Source: Darksidea phi
Taxonomy: Eukaryota; Ascomycota; Dothideomycetes; Pleosporales; Lentitheciaceae
Direction: 5' to 3'
DNA length: 64,000 bases
NCBI GenBank assembly: GCA_030770425.1
Contig: JASJFT010000066.1
Location: 124,001 to 188,000 of the forward strand
The notes under the pieces were generated by a model. The model saw only the letters and a program-made list of their open reading frames with translations, was not told the origin of the DNA and ran no database searches. The position numbers and the translations under genes are program-made. Positions 47,105-58,782 of the stretch are shown here, one piece after another (positions within the stretch are counted from its first letter, which is position 1; each line of letters begins with the position of its first letter).

Positions 47105-48133
47105 TTAAATCCCCTGTCGCACGTGGAACTCGAATTGGTCCTTTCGGTCCAGATACACCACCTTGTCACTCAAGCCCGCTTCTATCACAGCCTTTTTGAA
47201 GTCGGACAGCGGCGAACAAAAAACATCGTAGTCGTCATAATGGATCGGTATGGTGACATCCGGGTTGATGAGCTGCATCAACTGCACACCTTGCTTTGCG
47301 TCCATCGTTACCATCAGTAATGGCATGCTCGGTCCTGGAATCGTAGTGCCTCCCAAGTGAATAAGCATCAGATCGATGTTCTGGTCTCTGTATCTCTCGG
47401 GGATCTCCTTCAGCTCGTCGACCATGAGCGTGTCGCCTGAGATGTAGATGCGGTACCCGCAGTCGAACTTCTCTGCGTCTCCGGTTGCAGCGTACCCGAG
47501 CTCGACCATCCAGCCGTTGGTTGGTGGCACAGCGCCGAGTAGATTGTTGGCGACATTTAGCGGGCCTGGTGGTACGTGTTTTCCAGGCATGCCTGTGACC
47601 TTTATGCTGGGCTTTTGTCCACCTTGAATCTTTCCCGTCTTCACATCTAACCTCATCGACTCGAAGAAGTCCAGGGCATGAACAGCGGTGAAAGAGTCGT
47701 CTCCTTTAGACGTCAAACACTGCTTTGCATGTGGGGTTGTGATGATAGGTAACGAGCGTTTCAGCTTGTCCTCGACTAGCTTGTCGAAATGGTCTTCGTG
47801 GTAATGTGAGAGCAGGACTGCATCTATACGTGGTAGCTCTTCCAGATCAATCGCTGGATTCGTCTGTCTTGTCGCACTAACGCCAGGCCCGAGATGTACA
47901 TGATCGCCAGCGTGCAGGAAGTTCGGATCGGTAAGAATACGCACACCCTCCCATTCCAGTATAGTAGTCGCAGTCCCAATGAAGAAAAGCTTAGCATTCT
48001 TCTCTTGCTCTTGCCCCGGTGCGCTGGGAGGATGGATTTTGGCAGTAGTCGGCTCAGGCATTCCCATGGGAACGTAGACGTGTTCTTTGGTTGGTGGACC
48101 GGAGGTCTCGGGATCGATTTGGAGATGCTTCAT
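47105..48133 (-). CDS. Metallo-beta-lactamase-fold hydrolase (UlaG/NAPE-PLD-like)
   Basis: Single exon, 342 residues. Metal-binding motif SHYHEDHFD at about residues 109-117 (HxHxDH), preceded by FIGTATTILEWEGVRILTDP, the first strands of the fold. Later metal-site sequence is YRIYISGDTLMVDE (conserved Asp) and IPIHYDDYDVF (final His). This places it in the UlaG/NAPE-PLD-like branch of the superfamily. The substrate cannot be inferred. Its ATG overlaps the stop of an upstream 62-codon reading frame in an ATGA arrangement (see findings). Confidence 0.87.
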   Translation of the reverse strand: MKHLQIDPETSGPPTKEHVYVPMGMPEPTTAKIHPPSAPGQEQEKNAKLFFIGTATTILEWEGVRILTDPNFLHAGDHVHLGPGVSATRQTNPAIDLEELPRIDAVLLSHYHEDHFDKLVEDKLKRSLPIITTPHAKQCLTSKGDDSFTAVHALDFFESMRLDVKTGKIQGGQKPSIKVTGMPGKHVPPGPLNVANNLLGAVPPTNGWMVELGYAATGDAEKFDCGYRIYISGDTLMVDELKEIPERYRDQNIDLMLIHLGGTTIPGPSMPLLMVTMDAKQGVQLMQLINPDVTIPIHYDDYDVFCSPLSDFKKAVIEAGLSDKVVYLDRKDQFEFHVRQGI

Positions 48134-48318
48134 TTCTGTTGTTTTTTGGACGACTTTGGCGCTTGCGCTTCGATGTCTGGCTTGTGCAACGGCTCTTGAG
48201 ATACGGGGCGAGGAACGTGGGATTTGCGAGGAGAATTAAAGCAATGGTATAAACCGGGGATGCAAGAAAATAGCGCGAAGAATAGAAAGAGGAGTTCATC
48301 TTTGGTGTAGAAGCGCAT
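48130..48318 (-). CDS. Possible small membrane protein ORF overlapping the start of the next gene
   Basis: 62 codons from an ATG at 48318 to a TGA at 48130-48132. It encodes MRFYTKDELLFLFFALFSCI, then PGLYHCF, and a lysine-rich tail ending SSKKQQK. One hydrophobic span then a polar tail is a believable small membrane protein. The alternative is a leader ORF in the 5'UTR of the metallo-hydrolase, whose ATG it overlaps by four bases. I recognise no family. Confidence 0.35.
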   Translation of the reverse strand: MRFYTKDELLFLFFALFSCIPGLYHCFNSPRKSHVPRPVSQEPLHKPDIEAQAPKSSKKQQK

Positions 48319-48789
48319 GACGACGGAGTGTGGTAATGGTGATGATGGAATTGATTGGGCGGGGCAGAGTGCCGAACATGGATAGAGGGTCTGGGAAAGA
48401 CGCAGGTTTTTGGGAGAGCTTTCCTCGTTTCTGCTGTGGTACTGTTCATGGCTGAGAGTGATATTACTCGTCACTTCCGCAATGGCTAGGCGGCGTTGAT
48501 GGCTGTGACTTCTGTGGTGGGTCCGGCTTGGGACGGGAGAGCAGCCACCGTGTGTGGCTGGAGCAAGCCACATCTCGGGAGAGGAGAGCTTATCCCTGTT
48601 AGGAGCCAAGTAACCAATCAGGCAAAAGGCTTTGCCGGAAGATGCGAACACCTGGCACTCTCTAGCACGATGAACAACGCGTATCCGGCTCTTAATTGAA
48701 GTCATATTGGAGCGCAGACTGATCTCAAAGCCTTGGGGGCTATTGAGATCTGATTCAAGCGTTCTCCAACCGCCTGTCGCGGGCTGGTA

Positions 48790-51044
<2,255 letters not shown>

Positions 51045-51690
51045 AGGAGTTTTGGGGTTAGCATTCCTGTTGTATAGCTTGAGGTGTGCATTGTAGGCGT
51101 TTTTCTCCCCACTGGGAGATTATATATGTAGCATATTGCATTTTGTGGCGGATATCGATAATCAAATAATTGGTATGATGTATGAAAACCTTTGGTTTAG
51201 ATTTGCACAGTGGGAGTCTCTTTTGTAAGGTCGGCACGAAACACAATAGGAGTTTGTACACAGTAGAGGGGCTATACCCACACTTTATCAACGATAATAG
51301 AGCTGTGGAGCTGTACACAGAACGACGAGGGGATGTTTCGAACATTGAGGCGACAAGCAATGACATGTGCTGCCGAGCCGCAGAGGATGTATGAGGATAT
51401 ATGCTATCTGTCTCGGGTATGTACCCTTTGGATGGATTTGTTCGAGAAAGTGAGGAAGTAAATACGAACCTCGCTACTAACTATTCTAACGCCGCCGAAA
51501 GTATTAATTGGCCAAATTGATATATTAACAAAGAATCTCTATTACCTTCAATGAGTTCTGCAACGCCCCTATATGTGCGCCAGTCCGCCTAGAAGAACAT
51601 CCACTACTACCTCAGCAAAAGCCTTCCACCACCAAAATCGAACGAATGAAAGCCGTCAATTTTCTTTCCTTCCTACACGCGCATCATTCC
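51045..51690. other. Convergent intergenic region
   Basis: About 650 bases between the GH47 gene and the GH16-acyltransferase gene, which converge. No gene is seen. Confidence 0.5.
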
Positions 51691-54600
51691 TTAATCATCG
51701 AACTGACTGACCTGCTTGACTGTCTGGTTTCCACCCACTTTCTGCTTCTCGCTCAACGACGACTTTCCAGACCCACCCGCCATAGCCGTCTCGACATCAC
51801 CGTTGTTCTCTCTCTCCAAGAACAGATTCTCGGGAAACGGAAACAAGGTTCTCCTTCTAGGCGGTGACTTCTCAGTCGCAGACACCCACACAAGCGCCGT
51901 AATATCCTTGCCGAGCGCTTCGATGATAGGCGTGATAATCGGGAGGATAGCGAAGAGAACAGCATACGATGTTATTCCCACGATGGTAACGTTGATGCCG
52001 AATCCGAATCCGCGCTCGGCAATGAACACCATGAGCCACGAGCCCCAGCTCCAGAAGACGACGCCATGCATGAGGTAGATGGTGAAGACGTGCGGGAATA
52101 GGAAAAGCAAGAAGGGCAGCGAAAGGACCCATTGGACAGCGGGGGAAAGTTCGACTATGGCTTGCATGCCACCCGCGAAAAGCAACCCATTAAGGCGTGG
52201 GACAAAGTACTCCGGGTAGCCCGCACTAGGCGTGTTCCATATGGGTTCGCCCGTCCCTGGATCGGGGTGAACGTTATGCTCGTAAGTCGCGAAATTGAAG
52301 TCAACCCAATTGGGGATGAGGTTTGCGGAGAAACCCGCAGCGACACAGAGCCAGCAGAAGGTTATGAGCGGGAAATATACAGCTGGTCGTTCGTGCACCC
52401 ACTTTTTGTAGTGGAAGGTGATGTCCAAATCCGCGAGTAGGAGGCCGAACCACAGGTATGTGCCCCACGATAGCGCATACCAGTGGGAAACGAGACAGAA
52501 GACGTAGTAGCACATACGTTTCCAGGGCGTCTTGATCTCGTACACTACAATGGCGCCACAGAGAACAAGCCACGAGCCTTGCAGCTGGACTGCAATGGTC
52601 CAGAGAACGCCGGTGCAGTAGTTGTATGTGATTTGCGGGACAGCGTTTGGGATGAGGTAGATTAGTTCAAGCACCTCGGAGACGTAGTGGCCGAAAGTAC
52701 GGTAACGAGTGACGTACGGCCAGGTGGACCAAGTGATAGAAGGCAGATAGCGAAGGTAATTCGTGGCGCCAACGTCGACGAGGAAATATTGCAGTAGAGC
52801 GACCGATGCTACGGGAATCATCAGACGAGGTGTTCGGCGCACAGCAGCTTTGGCAATATCCTTCATGTTGCCCTTCTTTAGGTAACCCGCCACCAAGAAG
52901 CGAACGGAAGTAGTGAAGAACACACCCAGCCACATCTGGTTCAGAATAAAAGGCGCAATGTACTTCTGAGCCCAGCGCTCCGAGTTATAGTGTATGGGTG
53001 CTCCTGGAATGATCATGCCAGGTACGAAGGTAAGTCCGAAGTGCATTACGGTGACGAGAATGGAACACAGGGCGACTAAGCCGGCCAAGTAGTCGACTCT
53101 GTTTCGTGGCGCGGGCGGCTGAGCCCTCATTCGGGGCGCGGGGAGAGCTGACTCGGTTACTGTCGACATCGGAATCTTATCGCCAGGGCCTGGAGTAGGT
53201 AACACCGCAATGGTCCTCTCGGATTGCGTTCGAGACTCTCCCTTACCATCTTTGGCGGAACCGAACTGGCTCCTCAGAGCGGGGTGAGACTGTTCTTTAG
53301 CCAAATCAAAGTGGCTTGCTTGAGGAGAAAGAACTTTAGGAGTCGTGCCCTGGCTCTCGAAGAGGAACGAACCCGAACGAGATGGGCCGCCATGAGTGGA
53401 GCCTCCCCAAAGTGATATGTCCGAACTTGGGTTCGCCTTCTCGATGGTAAGATCGTCTTTGGATTCGTCTCTCTGACTTGAGGAGCCGTCACGATTGACG
53501 TTGGGTAACGAAACCACACTCTCTGAATGTATCTCGCAAGACCGACGTTCGAAAGGGTTTTGGTTCTGTGGATTGTCCAACGAGTCACTCCCCATTATCG
53601 ACGGCGAAGCTGCTACGTGACCAGGGTCACTAACCTTTGGCTGCTTCCGCCATGGCGCGCGACGAATGAATGCGTGAATGAGAAGGCAGCTTGAAAAGGA
53701 GATGCAGATGACAGAGATCCAAAGTGCCGGCATCCTCTTGATACTTTTTTGATCTGACTGCTTCCACTGTATTGTTGTAACGTCGGTATAAGGTGTTGAT
53801 CCGCGGAGCATGGGGTCGTCCATGGAGCAGGCTTCTGTGACAGGACATCTAGCGATGAAGTCCTCGCGGTTCTCTTCATTCATTGACGAGGAGTTGAAGA
53901 ACATGCGAATCCAGCCAATGCTCGCTACAGAAGCCTGGTTCGGAGGACCTTCCATCAAGAACCGATTGCCCGTGGACCAATGCTTGAAGTAGAAAGGAGA
54001 GGGTACCGACGGCATTCCTTCGTTCTCTTTGTGAAGAACTGTTCTAGTTAGATTTCCGCCAATATAGAACTTGATAGCGTCCTCGTTCCAGTCGATTCGG
54101 TATTCAACGTAATCCCAAGGATTAACGGTACCGTTCTCCAATATGTCGCTCAAAGTTGTATAGTTGCGATTGGCTGCGGGGGAGTCAAGGATCGTGCTGA
54201 AGTTCGTGCCGAGATTGCGGGTGGTGAATTCGCCGCCCACGAATGTGCCAACCCAGGCTTCCGAAGGGTCATTGGTATTCATGAGGCTGAGCTCGGTGAT
54301 CTCCGTCTCGTTGTACTGCCACATCATCGACATGGCAGATCCGCGCAACTCGCGCCTGGGAGGTTTCATTAATGTGCGAAAAGATCCATGCTGGATGTCG
54401 CGGCGCGCAGTTCGGATGCCAGCCCCGTCGACGAGATGGTTGTCAGTTGCGGGCGAAACAACCATGTGTAAAGAGTCGGATTCGTTGAGTTGCACATTGG
54501 CCGGGTTGGCTCCCTGGCGGTAGATGGCATTCCAGTCCTTCTCGTACTTCTGCTCGTAGTCTTCCACGACAAAGTCGCTTGGAAGGCTACTCGTCTCATT

Positions 54601-54741
54601 GAAATAAACAACGATCGAGTCCGTGAAACGCTCATTGGTGTGCACATCGTAAAAGCCGCATGAGCATTGCTTATCGCCGCTACGAACGTCGGCAAAGGAT
54701 TGGAACGGGAAAAGGAACAGAAGAACAAAAACGAGAGACAT
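51691..54741 (-). CDS. GH16-like domain fused to an acyltransferase-3 membrane domain
   Basis: Single exon, 1016 residues. Residues 1-18 are a signal peptide. Residues ~25-315 are a concanavalin-like GH16-type domain (DFVVEDYEQKYEKDW, DGAGIRTARRDIQHGSFRTL, WDYVEYRIDWNEDAIKFYIG, PFYFKHWSTG). The place of the GH16 ExDxxE catalytic motif reads WQYNETEITELSLMN (~141-155); the middle Asp is Thr. A span at ~335-360 and a polar linker of ~190 residues follow. Then comes an acyltransferase-3 domain (~555-960) with many spans, including RVDYLAGLVALCSILVTVMH, the site where the usual GLRG motif is relaxed. Acyltransferase-3 proteins carry acyl groups across membranes onto sugars. The gene is divergent to the GT2 synthase at 55830, so a role in acylating or holding its product is likely but inferred. 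Confidence 0.85.
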   Translation of the reverse strand: MSLVFVLLFLFPFQSFADVRSGDKQCSCGFYDVHTNERFTDSIVVYFNETSSLPSDFVVEDYEQKYEKDWNAIYRQGANPANVQLNESDSLHMVVSPATDNHLVDGAGIRTARRDIQHGSFRTLMKPPRRELRGSAMSMMWQYNETEITELSLMNTNDPSEAWVGTFVGGEFTTRNLGTNFSTILDSPAANRNYTTLSDILENGTVNPWDYVEYRIDWNEDAIKFYIGGNLTRTVLHKENEGMPSVPSPFYFKHWSTGNRFLMEGPPNQASVASIGWIRMFFNSSSMNEENREDFIARCPVTEACSMDDPMLRGSTPYTDVTTIQWKQSDQKSIKRMPALWISVICISFSSCLLIHAFIRRAPWRKQPKVSDPGHVAASPSIMGSDSLDNPQNQNPFERRSCEIHSESVVSLPNVNRDGSSSQRDESKDDLTIEKANPSSDISLWGGSTHGGPSRSGSFLFESQGTTPKVLSPQASHFDLAKEQSHPALRSQFGSAKDGKGESRTQSERTIAVLPTPGPGDKIPMSTVTESALPAPRMRAQPPAPRNRVDYLAGLVALCSILVTVMHFGLTFVPGMIIPGAPIHYNSERWAQKYIAPFILNQMWLGVFFTTSVRFLVAGYLKKGNMKDIAKAAVRRTPRLMIPVASVALLQYFLVDVGATNYLRYLPSITWSTWPYVTRYRTFGHYVSEVLELIYLIPNAVPQITYNYCTGVLWTIAVQLQGSWLVLCGAIVVYEIKTPWKRMCYYVFCLVSHWYALSWGTYLWFGLLLADLDITFHYKKWVHERPAVYFPLITFCWLCVAAGFSANLIPNWVDFNFATYEHNVHPDPGTGEPIWNTPSAGYPEYFVPRLNGLLFAGGMQAIVELSPAVQWVLSLPFLLFLFPHVFTIYLMHGVVFWSWGSWLMVFIAERGFGFGINVTIVGITSYAVLFAILPIITPIIEALGKDITALVWVSATEKSPPRRRTLFPFPENLFLERENNGDVETAMAGGSGKSSLSEKQKVGGNQTVKQVSQFDD

Positions 54742-55829
54742 GATGCAAAAAGGGATGCTGAACGAGTGTGAACAATGCTAACGAGGGCGAGAAACACGAA
54801 ACCCTCAGATGTCTGCTGTTTTTGCATGCAAATAGAGTCAAGGCGAAGGCACTAGACAGTCGCGCTGAGAAATGACAAGCAGACTGCTATACGACAAGAT
54901 CATCTCTACGGGCTTCAGAGGGGCCGTAGAACCCTGTTTATGCAGGCATGTAGGGAGCCGTTGATGCAATCGAACACGCTAGGATCCTAGCTAGTATGAC
55001 GGCAGGTGCAAACGGAAGACCCGTACGTCCAGCCATGGTGCTTCTTGGCGATCATCATAATGCTGATTTTACCCGAAACGAGCTGGTAGTGTGGATTGGC
55101 GTTTAAGCGTCCTCACCATGTGGTGTTGAGGCTTGGGTTGGCACTGGGGCTTGGAACACTTTCCAATAGCCGCACAGACCACATCCGGCTTCATTCACAA
55201 CGCCATGCGACTGACGCTCATCCACCCAGCAACCCGTCCTTATCGTCACACCACAGTGTGTGCAGCTTGCGCGCCCGATACGTGGGATGGCTGAGACATG
55301 CATTTTCACGATCAGACTCTGGACGGTAGCTTTTGTTCGAGGCCGACCCAACATATCATTCCTGCGCGATGTCTGCATGCACTCTTGAGTGAGACGGTTG
55401 CTAGCGCCTGCTCCCGAATTAACCCCTGGTTATTATTTCTGTTTCGGGCCAAGAGGCTGGCAGGATACCCGAGAATAAATCGCCTTTTGAGCCTCCAGCT
55501 TCGGACTATGAAGATCATGATATCCCGAAGTCGTCCGTCAAATCATTGGGCGCAGCATGAAAGCTTAATGGCAATCCCCCTTCGGAATAAAACCTTGGCA
55601 AACAGTAGACGCCATTGTCTCACCGACGGATACCCTCGCCACGCCTATCTACACCCTTTTGTCTACCTTTTCTTTTACGCGTCTTGAGGTTGCACGAGGT
55701 GCTCCACCATTCTTCTTCTCTCGTCCTTCCTTCGAATTTACGACAACAGTTGTCACTCGTTTTAACTGAAGTCATTCTCCTTCTTCCCCCTTGCAGACAT
55801 TTCGTCTCTACGCTGTTCCGTCTCCTACA
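54742..55829. promoter_or_regulatory. Shared divergent promoter of the acyltransferase fusion and GT2 genes
   Basis: 1.09 kb between two outward-facing start codons in the polysaccharide cluster. No recognisable gene lies inside. No specific binding sites are claimed. Confidence 0.5.
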
Positions 55830-57403
55830 ATGACCGAGTCCAAAACCCCCGCTATCGAGATTGAGGAGGCGCCTTTTTGCGCTCCGAATGAAAAGTCAAT
55901 TACAAGAAAGAATTGGATCCCAGGGAACACCTGTGAAAAGATGTCAACGTTCATCTCCGACTGGACACCCTTTGGGCTTGTGGTATCCTATTTCATCTTC
56001 TCGACATGCCTCTACACATACTGTAGCGAGGACTTGATCGCCATTTTTTGGTTCATCTTCATGTCCACCAACTTCTACATCGCCGGAGCCACCGTCTTAG
56101 AAGCCTTTATGAGCATCACGCCTTGCCGCGAGGCGAGGAAAATCATCACACAGGCCGAGGAGAAAGGATGGCTCTTTCCGACACCGCACGACAAGCTGCT
56201 AGTTCTCGACCTCCTCATTGTCGCATATTTGCCAAACGAACAAGACATTATCATGGACCGGGCTCTCTATGCCTTGGAGCAGATCGATTATCCGACCGAT
56301 AAGATCCGCATCAATATTCTTTACAACACACCGCGGTCAATCGAGCCGCTGGAGACTGAATTGCATCAACTTCCTCTCAAGTATCCCCACGCTAGAGTCA
56401 TCAAGGTTCCCAACTCGACGTCCAAAGCCGACAACCTAAACTACTTTTTTACATTGGACACGGGCTCGGACCTTATTGCGATTTACGACTGCGATCACTA
56501 TCCCCATCCAAATGGACCTCGTTGGGCCGTGGAGCGTTTCACAGCTGATCGGGACATTGACATCGTGCAGGGCCGCTGCATAGTCTTCAATGCAGAGGAG
56601 AACTTATTGACTAGCTTGATTGCCGTCGAGTTCGACAAGATCTATGCCGTGTCTCATCCTGGTCGCGCAACTATGTGGGGTTTCGGTCTATTTTGTGGCT
56701 CCAACGGTTACTGGAGGACTTCACTTCTCCGAGAGCTTAAGATGGATGGCGAGATGCTTACCGAGGACATTGACTCAGCTCTCCGCGCATTTTCTCGTGG
56801 CTCGAAGACTGTCCACGACTTGAATGTCACCTCCTACGAATTGGCTCCGACAACGTTCCCCGCGTTCTGGAAGCAACGTTTGCGATGGGCGCAAGGGTGG
56901 GCTCAAGCAAGCGTAAAACACCTCAAAATGGTCTACAATAAACCTCGCGATCCCTTACACCCGAATTACAACCGCGACTTCACCGCCCGCTTCGGCGTCC
57001 TCTCACTTCTCCTCATCCGCGAAATTTCCTACTACCTGGTCACACAGTACACGTGTTTGGTACTCAGTTTTGTCTTCACCAAATTCCCGACCTCGGGTGA
57101 GGCCCTCTGGAAATTCGTCTACTTTCAATATCCGGTGTCACAATGGCTATTTCTGATCAGGTTTGTGTGGCCCCGTCGCGTTTCAGCACTGAGCTAACGA
57201 GGTTGTGTAACAGCATTATCTGTCTGTTTGCGACACTATGGATTACGAATCGGGTCAAATCGGAGTTTGTTTCGCGAAAGATGATCATTATCTTTTCGAT
57301 TCTGTATCCGTTCTACCTCGTTTTGATGGCCACTATGGGACTGTATGGGCATGCGAGGCAGATTGTCAAGTACAGCTCCTGGAACCCGACTGCACGGAAG
57401 TGA
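55830..57403 (+). CDS. Family-2 processive glycosyltransferase (membrane polysaccharide synthase)
   Basis: join(55830..57160, 57214..57403), 506 residues; 53-nt intron with GCTAAC branch, phase 2. Two N-terminal spans (FGLVVSYFIFSTCLYTYC, FWFIFMSTNFYIAGATVLEA) precede the GT-A domain. Its motifs are LLIVAYLPNEQDII (nucleotide-sugar strand), SKADNLNYFF, DLIAIYDCDHYP (DxD), LTEDIDSALRAF (TED, catalytic base) and QRLRWAQGWAQ (Q-x-x-RW, binding the growing chain). Three or four C-terminal spans follow. All residues of a processive synthase such as cellulose, hyaluronan or PNAG synthase are present. It is not a chitin synthase, which carries QRRRW with a different flanking region. The polymer made cannot be told from sequence. 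I recall that a related fungal GT2 has been reported to be needed for hyphal growth on solid surfaces in plant pathogens; orthology is untested. Confidence 0.9.
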
Positions 57404-58782
57404 TCGACGTCTGTCCTTCGAAGTTTGCTCACCCCTCTTCATGTAAATTTCCAATTCCGGCGTTTTAACTTTGTCTTCTTTTCTTCTGAGACTCCTAAGG
57501 CGAAGATGCCGACATATCGGCGAACAGCACGGTTGTTGATAAGCTTATACGAATAAACTTTAATTCCATGGCTGCCAAGACATTGTGTATCATCATCGGA
57601 TTCTGGATTTCCCATCTAGCCAATGTAGAGCATGACATCTGTAATGCCTGCAAATTTCCTCCCGCTATTGAGCGTCGCCAAAGTTTCTGCGCGCATGCGT
57701 TGTCTGCTCTGTACGGCTAGGGTGCAAGAAATCCATGGGCACAGCCGTATTCCCGGGATGATTTTCTGCGCACGTACGTCAATATTGCCGATCCATGGTG
57801 ATCATCACCCTGAGTGCACATCCGCGATAAAGGTAAGTACTGTCATCGGTCCGCCTGAATATAGAAGCCGATCATATTGCTTAAAACGATCGTCCGGAAG
57901 GGTGATCGACATGAGATAAAAATGCACGATGCACAGGGGTGGACATCCGTACCTGAAACTCTGACTCGAAAGGGCGTGGGGGGCATTTAAACTGTCTCAC
58001 TTTCGCTTCAGCGAGCTTCCCATTCGCTGATGACAGACGCTTAAATTCTCTAGCGGAACGGAAGGGAATGCGCGTTAGCGTGCCCGTGTGCGGCTGGACG
58101 CGCCCCTGAGTATCGCAGTAGCGGACCGTGCAGTAGCTTTCTCGGAAACATTATGTAGCACGTCGCGCGTACGGTGGAGACTGCCAAAGTCTTCGTGACG
58201 GTTTGAGTAGAAGCTCTAGCCAACTATAGGTATACATTGTTGGCAACCTTGCTCGAATCGGACCGGCTTGGAATATTAGATTTTCAAACAGTCCGTACTT
58301 TCCTATCTTCACCCCTGCCTCGGAGTAGAAGCCGAAGCGCGAGTCGGGAACCCTTCGGGAACACCTGGGACGCTCCGTTCCACGCAGATAACGGAACAGC
58401 GAATAGCTCATTGGTTGTCACCTTTCCGGAACTGTTGAAGCTTACATGAACGAAAACAGTGCAGGTGCCGCGTGGCGCTAGTGAATGCACGATTCGCTTG
58501 GCGCGATATCAATGTGCAGATGTTATGCTTGCGTGCACCGAAACTAAACGCTTGGAAATGAAAATCCGGCGAGTACAGTATAGGGGAGCAGGGGCAGTGG
58601 TATTGGAAGGGGTGCTGATCTCGGGACCCCAACGGAGGAGCGATGCTGTGCAACTGTGAGCAACATGAACGCACGTGTTTGCGATGAGTGAGTACCCACA
58701 GGTCTTTAGTTAATTCTTTTCTATGTCTTCTAGGTGTGCCTGATTTCCCTCACGTTTGTCCAGCCAGGTCAACCTCAGCATC
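57404..58782. other. Intergenic region inside the polysaccharide cluster
   Basis: 1.4 kb between two genes on the plus strand. Small frames here have no domain content. The downstream half holds the promoter of the acyltransferase gene. Confidence 0.5.

Noticed and set aside
55830..57403. GT2 protein as a chitin synthase
   Set aside because: It is too short, lacks the chitin synthase QRRRW context and its N-terminal domains, and its span layout fits other processive GT2 synthases better.
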